This document shows, piece by piece, positions 43,570 to 52,271 of a stretch of DNA of 64,000 bases. Within the stretch, counting starts at the first letter, position 1. Each line of letters begins with the position of its first letter. This DNA is from an uncultured Chitinophaga sp. Lineage in GTDB: Bacteria; Bacteroidota; Bacteroidia; Chitinophagales; Chitinophagaceae. The translations under genes were made by a program, and so were the position numbers. The DNA is taken from contig NZ_CABHOU010000054.1 in the NCBI RefSeq assembly GCF_902168175.1, positions 124,001 through 188,000 on the forward strand, given 5' to 3'. Under the pieces are notes generated by a model, which saw nothing but the letters and a program-made list of their open reading frames with translations, was not told the DNA's origin and did not search any database.

Positions 43570-43643
43570 TCATCTTCTTATTTTAACAAATTCTTAGCGC
43601 GGGAAGGCGCGATTTTTCTGCATCTTGCTGCTTCAGAAAAACT

Positions 43644-43651
43644 TATATTTG
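43644..43651 (+). promoter_or_regulatory. -7 promoter element for the orphan regulator gene
   Basis: TATATTTG, with TTG 16 bases upstream (43625-43627); leader of about 17 bases to the ATG at 43675. Confidence 0.5.
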
Positions 43652-43674
43652 TTTATATACATTAACCTCTGAAT

Positions 43675-44376
43675 ATGGAAGAACGTAAACCACATATACT
43701 GCTGGCCGAAGACGATACCAACCTTGGGATGGTATTAAAGAATTATCTGGAGCTGAACGATTATGAAGTAGAACTTTGCCGCGACGGTATACTTGCACTG
43801 GCTGCCTTCCGCCGCCAGAAGTTCGATATCTGCCTGCTCGACATCATGATGCCTAATATGGACGGATTCAAGCTGGCTGAAGAAATACGCGATGTAGATC
43901 CGGATATCCCTTTATTTTTCCTTTCTGCCAAAACCATGAAGGAAGATATTATCCAGGGGTATAAACTGGGAGCCGACGATTACATCTCTAAACCTTTCGA
44001 TAGTGAACTGCTGCTGCTGAAGATCAAAGCGATACTGAAGCGCAACCAGGAACTGAACCAGAAAGAGGAAGAGCAACACGAGTTCGTTATCGGCGATTAT
44101 CATTTTAACTCGCGCCTGCGTACGCTGGCGAAAGATACACAGTCGCACACTTTATCTCCTAAAGAGAATGAGTTGCTGCATATGCTGTGCGAGCATAAAA
44201 ATGACCTCTTACCGCGCGAAGTGGCGCTGAAGAAAATATGGGGCAGCGATACTTACTTCAATGGTCGCAGTATGGACGTGTACATCGCCAAACTGCGTAA
44301 GTACCTGAAGGAAGATCCCAATATCGAGATCGTGAATATTCACGGTAACGGCTTCCGCCTGGTGGTGAAGGAGTAG
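43675..44376 (+). CDS. OmpR-family response regulator (orphan, second copy)
   Basis: A 233-residue regulator with an intact receiver (AEDDTN, Asp in ICLLDIMMPNMDGF, FLSAKT, DDYISKPFD) and an OmpR winged helix ending GRSMDVYIAKLRKYLKED and NIHGNGFRLV. It is related to the regulator at 40316 but on the other strand, with no kinase gene between or beside them. It ends 4 bases before the convergent ruvB stop, with no room for a separate terminator. The regulated genes cannot be named. Confidence 0.9.
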   Translation: MEERKPHILLAEDDTNLGMVLKNYLELNDYEVELCRDGILALAAFRRQKFDICLLDIMMPNMDGFKLAEEIRDVDPDIPLFFLSAKTMKEDIIQGYKLGADDYISKPFDSELLLLKIKAILKRNQELNQKEEEQHEFVIGDYHFNSRLRTLAKDTQSHTLSPKENELLHMLCEHKNDLLPREVALKKIWGSDTYFNGRSMDVYIAKLRKYLKEDPNIEIVNIHGNGFRLVVKE

Positions 44377-44380
44377 TGAT

Positions 44381-45409
44381 TTAAAACAAAGTATTTCCAC
44401 TCCCTTTATAAGGAGTTTTCCCTAAATGGGTATAGGCTTTATCGGTAACCTCCCTTCCACGGGGAGTGCGCTTGATAAAGCCTTCTTGTATTAAGAAAGG
44501 TTCGTACACTTCTTCCAGCGTACCTGCTTCTTCACCCACTGCCGTAGCGATAGTAGTAATACCCACTGGCCCGCCTTTAAAGTTTTCGATGATGGTATGC
44601 AGGATGCGGTTGTCCATTTCATCGAGGCCATATTCGTCTACATTCAGCGCTTTAAGGCTGAACTGCGCTATTTCCATATCAATTACCCCGTTACCCATTA
44701 CCTGGGCGAAGTCGCGCACACGGCGCAGCAAACCGTTGGCAATACGGGGAGTGCCACGTGAACGGCGGGCTATTTCGCCGGCAGCATCGGAAGTGATCTT
44801 CGTATTTAATAAACCAGACGCCCGCCAGATGATCTTCTGAAGCACATCTTTGTTATAGTATTCCAGCCTGGACTTAATACCGAAACGTGATAACAGCGGG
44901 GCGGTAAGCAGGCCGGAACGGGTTGTAGCCCCGATCAGGGTAAAAGAACTGAGGTTGATCTGTACCGACCGTGCATTGGGACCGCTATCGATCATGATAT
45001 CGATACGGAAGTCCTCCATGGCGGAGTACAGGTACTCTTCCACGACCGTACTGAGGCGGTGGATCTCATCTATAAACAGTACGTCTTTTTCCTCGAGATT
45101 GGTAAGCAAACCTGCCAGGTCGCCGGGCTTTTCGATCACCGGGCCGGAAGTTTCCTTAATATTGACCCCCATTTCATTGGCAACGATGCGGGAAAGCGTG
45201 GTTTTACCGAGACCGGGAGGGCCGTGGAACAGCACGTGGTCAAGAGCTTCTCCGCGCATTTTAGCCGCCTGGATAAACACCTTTAAGTTGGTGATGATCT
45301 GGTCCTGGCCCGCAAAGTCAATAATCTCCTTTGGGCGAATGCTGTTCTCGAATTCCTTCTCAGCAGCGCTCAATCTGTTCTCTTCGGGTCGTAAGTGCGG
45401 ATTGGACAT
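44381..45409 (-). CDS. ruvB: Holliday junction branch-migration helicase RuvB
   Basis: RuvB is the AAA+ motor that drives branch migration with RuvA. The start is the ATG at 45409 ([11 protein letters not shown]); the in-frame extension to 45457 is not part of the family and overlaps the promoter. The 342 residues show Walker [12 protein letters not shown], Walker [10 protein letters not shown], sensor 1 in [13 protein letters not shown] and the C-terminal winged-helix with [17 protein letters not shown]. The -7 element sits so close that the transcript is probably leaderless. Confidence 0.96.
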   Translation of the reverse strand: MSNPHLRPEENRLSAAEKEFENSIRPKEIIDFAGQDQIITNLKVFIQAAKMRGEALDHVLFHGPPGLGKTTLSRIVANEMGVNIKETSGPVIEKPGDLAGLLTNLEEKDVLFIDEIHRLSTVVEEYLYSAMEDFRIDIMIDSGPNARSVQINLSSFTLIGATTRSGLLTAPLLSRFGIKSRLEYYNKDVLQKIIWRASGLLNTKITSDAAGEIARRSRGTPRIANGLLRRVRDFAQVMGNGVIDMEIAQFSLKALNVDEYGLDEMDNRILHTIIENFKGGPVGITTIATAVGEEAGTLEEVYEPFLIQEGFIKRTPRGREVTDKAYTHLGKTPYKGSGNTLF

Positions 45410-45415
45410 AATCAC

Positions 45416-45423
45416 CAAATGTA
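45416..45423 (-). promoter_or_regulatory. -7 promoter element for ruvB
   Basis: TACATTTG on the minus strand ends 6 bases before the ruvB ATG, so the predicted transcription start coincides with the start codon. Confidence 0.5.
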
Positions 45424-45464
45424 AGAAAACCTTGATTTTGGATGGAGTTATGGGCATGAAATTT

Positions 45465-45472
45465 TATTTTTG
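45465..45472 (+). promoter_or_regulatory. -7 promoter element for the M28 peptidase gene
   Basis: TATTTTTG, with TTTG at 45437-45440 at a 24-base spacing; leader of about 12 bases to the ATG at 45491. Confidence 0.5.
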
Positions 45473-45490
45473 ACATAATTCAAATCTGCT

Positions 45491-46798
45491 ATGACAATGA
45501 AAAAGGCTCTTTTACTGGCGCTGCCGTTAAGTTTGGGAATGATGTCGCATACAATGTTTGCCCAAAAAATTAAAGCAAAGGAGGTAAAACGTATCATCAG
45601 CACGCTGGCTGCAGACGATATGGGTGGCCGCCCCACATTTAAACCGGGTATAGATAAAGCTTCCGTTTTTCTGGAAGCGGAATTTAAGAAAGCTGGTTTG
45701 CAGCCATTGGCAGGTTCCAAAGGTTATCGCCAGGAGTTCAATATGTATACTGTAAAGTCGCAGTCGGTGAGGTTACTGGTAAACGGAAAAGAGTGGAGCC
45801 GCGACCAGGTGGTAGTTCAAAGCAGTTTACCCAGGATTGAATGGAAAAGCCTTGATAAGATAAAGGAGGAAACGGTTAGAAGTGAAGAAGAGCTGAAAGC
45901 AAAGTTCCGTGAAGCGCTGGATGGCGAGGTGGATGTGCCGACCTTAGTTTGGGTAGATGCGCAGGCCGCCGGGGCATTCAAGTCGATCCGTAACCGCAGG
46001 GCAAGGCCTTTAATTACGGGCGAAAAGGATAACCCGGTAGTGTTCGTATTAAAAGATGCGGTGTTTGAAAAGATAGCCGAATGGAACCTTTCCATTACCC
46101 AGGAGCTTAATATTATGCACCTGAACAACGTGGCAGGTATGATTACCGGCAGCAGTAAACCGGATGAGTACGTGGTATTCTCTGGCCATTACGATCACAT
46201 AGGTATATTACCTCCATCGGCAGCTAAGGACAGTATTGCCAATGGCGCTGACGATGACGCTTCGGGCACCACGGCGGTAGTAATGCTGGCCAATTATTTT
46301 AAGAAGAAGAAGCCTGCCCGTAGTATCATCTTCGTGGCATTTACGGCCGAAGAGATAGGCGGCTACGGCTCACAGTACTTCTCCCGCCAACTAAGCCCTG
46401 ATAAGGTAGTAGCCATGTTCAATATTGAAATGATAGGCAAAGAATCGAAGTTTGGCCGCAACAGCGCGTTTATTACGGGCTTCGAAAAGTCTGACTTCGG
46501 CACTATCTTACAGAAGAACCTCGAAGGCTCGGCCTTTAAGTTTCACCCCGACCCATACCCAGAACAGAACCTGTTTTACCGTTCAGATAATGCGACATTA
46601 GCCCGTTTAGGTGTGCCTGCCCATACCATCTCCACCACACAGATCGATAAAGATAAACTGTACCATAGCGTTGATGATGAAGTGGAAAGCCTGAACATCC
46701 AGAACATCACCGACATTATTAAAGCGATTGCCCGTAGCGCTGAAAGTATTATCGCAGGGAAAGACACGCCGACAAGGGTGACTGATGTGAAGAAATAG
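45491..46798 (+). CDS. M28-family zinc aminopeptidase, secreted
   Basis: A 435-residue secreted metallopeptidase with a signal peptide ending at MFAQK. The M28 di-zinc centre is complete: His in FSGHYDHIG (about residue 232), Asp in NGADDDASGT, the catalytic and ligand Glu pair in FTAEEIGGYGS, the acidic residue in FNIEMIGKE (Asp is more usual) and the final His in LYHSVDDEVESL. An insert at about residues 100-200 may be a PA-like domain. It would trim amino acids from peptides in the periplasm or outside the cell. Transcribed alone, with its own promoter and terminator. Confidence 0.9.
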   Translation: MTMKKALLLALPLSLGMMSHTMFAQKIKAKEVKRIISTLAADDMGGRPTFKPGIDKASVFLEAEFKKAGLQPLAGSKGYRQEFNMYTVKSQSVRLLVNGKEWSRDQVVVQSSLPRIEWKSLDKIKEETVRSEEELKAKFREALDGEVDVPTLVWVDAQAAGAFKSIRNRRARPLITGEKDNPVVFVLKDAVFEKIAEWNLSITQELNIMHLNNVAGMITGSSKPDEYVVFSGHYDHIGILPPSAAKDSIANGADDDASGTTAVVMLANYFKKKKPARSIIFVAFTAEEIGGYGSQYFSRQLSPDKVVAMFNIEMIGKESKFGRNSAFITGFEKSDFGTILQKNLEGSAFKFHPDPYPEQNLFYRSDNATLARLGVPAHTISTTQIDKDKLYHSVDDEVESLNIQNITDIIKAIARSAESIIAGKDTPTRVTDVKK

Positions 46799-46822
46799 AT
46801 TCGGTATATACACCGGTATGTA

Positions 46823-46852
46823 GCCTCTCCGTAATGCGGAGGGGCTTTTTTA
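46823..46852 (+). terminator. Intrinsic terminator of the M28 gene
   Basis: GCCTCTCCG, loop TAAT, GCGGAGGGGC and six T. Confidence 0.85.
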
Positions 46853-46990
46853 TTTCACCCGGTTGTTAGTTGGCTATACCGGTTGGCAGGTTATCCCTCA
46901 TTGACAGATGATCATGCCGGTGCACCAAAAGCTAGTGTTGGGCAGGTGTATACACCACCCCGCCATGTAAGCCCCAAACATTGCCCGATA

Positions 46991-47030
46991 CTGTTACCAC
47001 CGCTGAAGGGAGTGACACAACGGCGGCTGA
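46991..47030. repeat. Dispersed intergenic repeat, copy 1
   Basis: The core CGCTGAAGGGAGTGACACAA then CGGCGGCTG recurs with two changes at 54948-54976. Both copies lie in gaps between convergent genes. The rest of this 290-bp gap holds only the two terminators. Confidence 0.7.
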
Positions 47031-47054
47031 CCAAAGCTCCTCCGCTGGTTACAT

Positions 47055-47083
47055 AAAAAAAGGCCGGTCTGTATGACCGGCCT
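47055..47083 (-). terminator. Intrinsic terminator of the S41 protease gene
   Basis: Read on the minus strand: AGGCCGGTC, loop ATACA, GACCGGCCT and a run of T; perfect 9-bp stem beside the stop codon. Confidence 0.88.
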
Positions 47084-47090
47084 GTATGGA

Positions 47091-50000
47091 CTATTTAATC
47101 TTCTTCATGATTTCTTCTATCGCCCGGTCGAGTTGCGGGTCTTTGTTTTCGAGACGGTCGGTGAAGGTGGTTTTCACGTAAATGTCGGGGGCAACGCCTT
47201 CTTTTTCCAGGTCTTTACCATCCAGGGTGTAGCAACCCCAGGATGGGAGGCGGAAGAAGGAGCCATCTACCAGGCCACGGCCGGAGGTGAAAATGATCCA
47301 GCGGTAGGTTTCTGTGCCGATGATGGTGCCAAGTTTGAGGGCTTTGAAGCCGGCGGCGGTCATTTCGGCATCACTGAGGCTTTGCTCATTGATCAGCAGT
47401 ACGATCGGTTTGCCGGATGGGGCAAAGTCGGGCTGAGGTGAGCGTTTGCCATCGCGGTACTGCCATTGCAGGTACGGGCGCTGGCTCAGGAAGTTGAGTA
47501 CGGCGTCGTGTACATTACCGCCGGTATTATACCTGAGGTCGAATATCAGGGCCTTTTTGCCATCGAGTTCGGCAACGAGGTCGGTGAGGAACTTTTCGAG
47601 TTCGCCGCCACCCATGTTCTTCATGTAGGTGTAAGCAATTTTGTTGTCGCTTTTCTTATCTACATACGCCTGGTTCCAGTCTATCCACTCGTTATACAGT
47701 TCTTCGCCCAGCTGGTACGGCTGCTCGGGATGCAGTTTTACATTTACTTCTTTGCCGCTGCGGGTAAAGGTGAGTTCCATTTCACGCTCCATTGATGGGC
47801 GGGTGAAATAGATGTCGCGGCAGGTGTTTGGATCTACCTTTTCGCCGTTTACTTTCACCAGGATATCGCCTGGTTGTATGTCCACCTCTTTTTTATCGGC
47901 ATTACTGTTATTAACGATGTACTTTACTTTGTAAGGCTCATTGTTGTCGAACATGATGCCTGTTTCCATGGTGTTATAAGCGAAGTTGATGCGCTCCTCC
48001 GGACCATTGGAGTTGAAGCCCATATGCGAGGAGTTCAGTTCGCCCAGCAGGTCGTTCAGCAGTATACGCAGATCGGCGCGGGTGTTGATGTACGGCAGGA
48101 ATTTAGCATAGTCGTCGCGCAGTTTCTTCCAGTCGCGGCCATGAAATTCGTGATCGTAATAGTTTTCTTCAAGGCCGGCCCATGTTTCATAAAACATCTG
48201 TTTAAACTCAGCTTCCATATCGCGGTAAAAGGATTTGCTGATATTGATCTGGTCGAGTTTATTGGCGTCAAGGTTTACCTTGTTGATGTTACCGTTGAAG
48301 ATGGTGTAGATCTTGCCATCGGCTTCTACGATGCCATCTACACTGCCATCGGTACCATTGATCTTTTCGGTTTTAGGCTGCTCGAATGGTTCCAGCACGG
48401 TTTTGTACAGCGCGGGTTTACCTTCGTGGTTAGAGCCGAATAATACGGTGGTCTTCGTGTCTTTCTGCAGCACCCATGGGCCATCCTGCGAACCGGCGTT
48501 AGGGCTGATGCGCTCCACACGTTCCATGAGACCTTTGGTGTTGATGGAGATGGCGATCGCCTTTTTCTTCTCCTCTTCTTTTTTCTTCTCTTCTTCTTTC
48601 TTTTTCTCCTCTTCCTTTTTCTTGTCTTTGTCTTTACCGTCTTCTTTCTTTTTCTCTTCTTCTTTCTTCTTCTCGAACAGTTCGTCAAACTTATCCATAC
48701 GGTAAGGTTCATCGAATTTGTCGAGGGCCACACGGTAGATGTGCGGGTCTATCATACCGGTTGGGTAGCTGGGTTTGGTGCGGGAAGAGCCGAAGTAGAT
48801 ATACTTGCCATCGGGCGACCAGAACGGATTTACTTCCGCTACGCCGGTATTGGTAAGGTTAATGGTTTGTTTGGTTTTGGTGTTATACACCATGATGTCG
48901 GCCTCGAAGTTGCGCATGGCGTTAAACACGATGTACTCGCCATTGGGGGAGTAACGGGGCGCACTGTTGTACATGGCCCAGAGTTCGTCTTTCACAATGT
49001 TTTTGCTCTCGAAGGTTTTAAGATCGATGGTGCGTACTTCGTCGCGGCCGCTGAGGTAAACGCCTTCTGTACGCTCTTTGTTAAGCGTAAGTTGACGGTT
49101 GTTCTTCGCATCGCTGGTGAGTTGTTTAGCGGTACCACTGCCATCGGCAGCAATAGAGTACCAATTGGTGTAACCGTTCAGCGTTTGGCTGAAAAGGAGG
49201 GTACGGTTATCTTTCAGCCAGTTTACTTCAGAAGCACGTTCGGCCGGCTTCGACAGTTGTTTTACGAACTTTCCTTCCGCATCACTCACAAACAATTCAC
49301 CACGGGAAATGAACGCGATCTTTTTACCATCGGGCGATACGTCGAAGGTGCTGATCTTACCGTTTACCTCAAAACTTTGTTGCTTAGGCAGGGTAAAGTT
49401 GCGCAGTACTCTTAAAGGTATTTTAGAAGACTGAGCGGTGGCTACATCGTAAATGTATACCTGGTAATCTTTCTCGAACACTACTTTACCGCCATTAGCC
49501 GCTACGGATGGGCGTTTGATGGAAGTATTGAATTTCGTAAGACCTTTCTTTTTACCGTTCTCGAAAGTGTACAGGTTATATTCTCCGTTCGCTTCGTCGC
49601 TTACAAAGTAGATATTTCCTTTACGGTCGATGCTGGTCCAGAAGTCTTTACCGCGGTAATCGGTATAACGTTTATGGGTCTTGGTAGCGGGAACGTAGGA
49701 TTGGATATCGGGGTTGAAGTCGCCCTTGTAACCTTTCCTGTTTGCCATATTGCTGCTTTCCCAGGTATCGTTAAAGAATATTTCGCCTGTTGTTGGGTGC
49801 AGGGCTATATTGTGTAACTGGTTAAAGTAGTGAGGGAACAGCCTTTCGGGGTTACCGCCTTCAACCGGGAGTTTATACACCGTTGGTGCGCCCTGGCGAC
49901 TGCTGCGAAAGTAAATGAACTTCGAATCCCAGCTCCATGTTTCCATGTCGTCGAGCGAGGCGTGGAAGGTGAGTTGTTTCACTTCGCCGCCTTCAATGGG

Positions 50001-50282
50001 AATGATAAATATATCAGCATTGCCGAACTGGGAGCCGGTAAAGGCCACCCATTTACCATCGGGCGATACTCTTGCATTGCCTTCCTGACCGGCCATGGCG
50101 GTGAGGCGGGTAGCATGCGGATTAGCCACATCGGCTTTCCAAAGGTCGCCTTCGTAGCTGAATATAACCGTTTTGCCGTCGGGGGTAAGGGTGGGCATGG
50201 TAGTAAAGTAGGCTTCACTGGTTTGGGCGCTGGCCGCCTGGCATAGTAGTGCGGCCATGAAACTTAGTATGGTAGTCCTCAT
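47091..50282 (-). CDS. Tricorn-like S41 protease with beta-propeller
   Basis: A 1063-residue secreted protease. After the signal peptide (to SAQT) come about 500 residues of WD40/TolB-like blades with repeated SPDGK and WSPDGKYI motifs. Residues about 530-575 are a low-complexity Lys/Glu linker. The S41 part follows, with LNSSHMGF (about 750), a PDZ domain around VDIQPGDILVKVNGEKV (about 820), the strand RYNTGGNVHDAV and the nucleophile Ser in EQSLSDAEMTAAGF (about 967). Tricorn homologues degrade peptides from larger proteases. The gene is monocistronic, ending at a terminator. Confidence 0.92.
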   Translation of the reverse strand: MRTTILSFMAALLCQAASAQTSEAYFTTMPTLTPDGKTVIFSYEGDLWKADVANPHATRLTAMAGQEGNARVSPDGKWVAFTGSQFGNADIFIIPIEGGEVKQLTFHASLDDMETWSWDSKFIYFRSSRQGAPTVYKLPVEGGNPERLFPHYFNQLHNIALHPTTGEIFFNDTWESSNMANRKGYKGDFNPDIQSYVPATKTHKRYTDYRGKDFWTSIDRKGNIYFVSDEANGEYNLYTFENGKKKGLTKFNTSIKRPSVAANGGKVVFEKDYQVYIYDVATAQSSKIPLRVLRNFTLPKQQSFEVNGKISTFDVSPDGKKIAFISRGELFVSDAEGKFVKQLSKPAERASEVNWLKDNRTLLFSQTLNGYTNWYSIAADGSGTAKQLTSDAKNNRQLTLNKERTEGVYLSGRDEVRTIDLKTFESKNIVKDELWAMYNSAPRYSPNGEYIVFNAMRNFEADIMVYNTKTKQTINLTNTGVAEVNPFWSPDGKYIYFGSSRTKPSYPTGMIDPHIYRVALDKFDEPYRMDKFDELFEKKKEEEKKKEDGKDKDKKKEEEKKKEEEKKKEEEKKKAIAISINTKGLMERVERISPNAGSQDGPWVLQKDTKTTVLFGSNHEGKPALYKTVLEPFEQPKTEKINGTDGSVDGIVEADGKIYTIFNGNINKVNLDANKLDQINISKSFYRDMEAEFKQMFYETWAGLEENYYDHEFHGRDWKKLRDDYAKFLPYINTRADLRILLNDLLGELNSSHMGFNSNGPEERINFAYNTMETGIMFDNNEPYKVKYIVNNSNADKKEVDIQPGDILVKVNGEKVDPNTCRDIYFTRPSMEREMELTFTRSGKEVNVKLHPEQPYQLGEELYNEWIDWNQAYVDKKSDNKIAYTYMKNMGGGELEKFLTDLVAELDGKKALIFDLRYNTGGNVHDAVLNFLSQRPYLQWQYRDGKRSPQPDFAPSGKPIVLLINEQSLSDAEMTAAGFKALKLGTIIGTETYRWIIFTSGRGLVDGSFFRLPSWGCYTLDGKDLEKEGVAPDIYVKTTFTDRLENKDPQLDRAIEEIMKKIK

Positions 50283-50350
50283 AAGGTGATTTTGTTGAAG
50301 GGTAAAATAAGAAGGAAACAGGGAATTAGGAAACCGATTATTATTAACGG

Positions 50351-51070
50351 TTATTCCCGGCCTTCTATCAGCTGGAAAAAGGCATCGCGGTAGGTATCGC
50401 CAATGGGTATAACCTCTTTACCGATAAAGATGCGGTTGCGTTCGATGGTATCGGTTTTTTCGAGGGACACGATGTAGGATTTATGCACCCGCATGAACCT
50501 GGGCGCTGGTAATATTTTCTCCATCCTTTTCATGTTCTGCAGGGTAATGATCTTTTCGGTGGTGGTCTGGATGGCGATGTAGTCCTTTAATCCTTCCACG
50601 AAGAGGATGTCAGACAGTTGCACCTTTACCATCTTATTATCGGTTTTAACGAATATAAAATTAGGGATGTCGGTGCTGGTCTTTTCCGCTACGGGCATTG
50701 GCTGGCTTGGGCTGATGAGTGTTACCGCTTTTTGCGCTGCTTTGTAAAAACGTTCGTAGGCAATGGGTTTAAGCAGGTAATCTACCACATCGTGCTCATA
50801 ACCGTCCAGGGCGTATTGCGGATAGGCGGTAGTGAGTATTACGCGTGCTTTGCCATGGATGATCTTCATGAACTGCAGGCCGTTCAGTTGGGGCATCTGG
50901 ATATCGAGAAATACCAGGTCTGCCCCGCCGCTTTCCACGAACTGTAAGGCATCCAGCACCTGGTTGGTGCTGTACACCAGCTCCAGGAAGGGCGTTTTGC
51001 GGATGTAATCTGTAATTACATCCAATGCCAGCAGTTCATCGTCGACCGCTATACAGCGTAGTTTTTGCAT
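50351..51070 (-). CDS. LytTR-family response regulator
   Basis: A 239-residue regulator: receiver domain with VDDELLAL, phospho-acceptor in LVFLDIQMPQLNGL and TTAYPQYA, then a LytTR DNA-binding domain with VEGLKDYIAI, RVHKSYIV and the RIFIGKEVIPIGDTYR end. It follows its LytS-type kinase by 4 bases in the same operon. A beta-barrel receptor gene is divergent from the pair and is a natural candidate target. The signal is unknown. Confidence 0.93.
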   Translation of the reverse strand: MQKLRCIAVDDELLALDVITDYIRKTPFLELVYSTNQVLDALQFVESGGADLVFLDIQMPQLNGLQFMKIIHGKARVILTTAYPQYALDGYEHDVVDYLLKPIAYERFYKAAQKAVTLISPSQPMPVAEKTSTDIPNFIFVKTDNKMVKVQLSDILFVEGLKDYIAIQTTTEKIITLQNMKRMEKILPAPRFMRVHKSYIVSLEKTDTIERNRIFIGKEVIPIGDTYRDAFFQLIEGRE

Positions 51071-51073
51071 GCG

Positions 51074-52081
51074 TTATGCCAGTTGAAGGGTGAGTTCACA
51101 AATGTAATGCGTTCCGTTATTATCGATCTTCAATTCGTGCCTGCCGGGGTACAGCAATTCCAGGCGACGTTTGATGTTCGCGATACCGATGCCGCCGGTC
51201 TGGTCTTTTTGCTGTTGATTGATTTTGTTTTGTACATAGAGTTGCAGTTGTTGTCCCTCCACTGTGATCTGGATCAGTACCGGCTCATCCGGATCGTTGA
51301 GTATGCCGTGTTTAAACGCATTTTCCACAAAGGCGATGAGTAACAGCGGGGCAATCTGATGCTGCATAACCGCGCCTTCTACCAGCAGGTCGGCATAAAT
51401 GGCTTCTTTAAAACGCATCTTCTGTAACTCCACAAAGTTACGCAGGTATTGAATTTCCTTATCCAGTGGCACCAGTTTCTCTTCCGTATCGTACAACATG
51501 TAACGCATAATTTCGGAGAGTTTGAGGATAGCGGCGGGTGCTTTTTCTGAATGTTGATAAGAAAGAGAATAAATGCTGTTAAGGGTATTAAATAAAAAGT
51601 GAGGGTTGATCTGTGATTTCAGAAAAGAGATTTCTGCCGCAGAATGCTGCTTCTCCTGTTCCCGCTGTTGTTCGCGTAAACGAAGCCAGTCCTGTATAAA
51701 GCGGATAATACTGCCGATGATGATCCAGGTGCCAAAGCGGAGGTAGTTATCTTCAAAATAATAAGTGTAAGTGGTGCCCTGGAAGTAGTTGGAATAGCCG
51801 AAGAGCTTTAAGTACAGTACTTCTTCCACCAGGTAGCGGATCACAATGAACGATAATACCAGCGCTACCACGCTGAACAGCCACAGCAAATACTTCTTTT
51901 TCGACAGCAGCCTGGGATGCAGCCATTGGTAGTTGATGTAAAACAGGGCCAGTTTCATCAGGGTAAAGCTGATGCCATAGAAGCTAAACGTAGTGTCGAT
52001 GTGTACGTTAAGATAGAGGTCCATGAACCCTACCCCGATGAAGAGCAGGACGTTAAAGAGTATATGTTGCCGTTTGTTCAT
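51074..52081 (-). CDS. LytS-type sensor histidine kinase
   Basis: A 335-residue membrane kinase of the His_kinase (LytS/YehU) type. Four or so hydrophobic segments fill residues 1-125, then a coiled linker (REQQREQEKQHSAAE) leads to the phospho-acceptor region FLKSQINPHFLFNTLNSIYSLS split around the NPHFLFN motif, and the ATPase with FVENAFKHGI and GGIGIANIKRRL. It lacks a large periplasmic sensor, so the signal is likely sensed within or near the membrane. The -7 element at 52101-52108 drives the operon. Confidence 0.93.
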   Translation of the reverse strand: MNKRQHILFNVLLFIGVGFMDLYLNVHIDTTFSFYGISFTLMKLALFYINYQWLHPRLLSKKKYLLWLFSVVALVLSFIVIRYLVEEVLYLKLFGYSNYFQGTTYTYYFEDNYLRFGTWIIIGSIIRFIQDWLRLREQQREQEKQHSAAEISFLKSQINPHFLFNTLNSIYSLSYQHSEKAPAAILKLSEIMRYMLYDTEEKLVPLDKEIQYLRNFVELQKMRFKEAIYADLLVEGAVMQHQIAPLLLIAFVENAFKHGILNDPDEPVLIQITVEGQQLQLYVQNKINQQQKDQTGGIGIANIKRRLELLYPGRHELKIDNNGTHYICELTLQLA

Positions 52082-52100
52082 AGTGCCGTTTTGTAGTATT

Positions 52101-52108
52101 CAAAGTTA
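52101..52108 (-). promoter_or_regulatory. -7 promoter element for the LytS/LytR operon
   Basis: TAACTTTG on the minus strand fits TAnnTTTG; predicted leader about 13 bases. Confidence 0.5.
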
Positions 52109-52271
52109 CCAAGCCGCCTGCCGGTGAATACCCCTGCTTCGACAAACGGCCCTTTTCGTCCGACAAACTGCCATGGTCGGTGTTCGTCGTACGGGCGGGG
52201 CTGTTGGTATAAAAGGGAAAGAGCGGGCGGGCGCATCCAGCCATCTTTGTACTGTTCTCAATTTAAGACAT

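Noticed and set aside
48555..48695. Possible assembly artefact in the S41 gene
   Set aside because: The purine-rich tract keeps frame and both flanking modules are intact, so a genuine linker is more likely.
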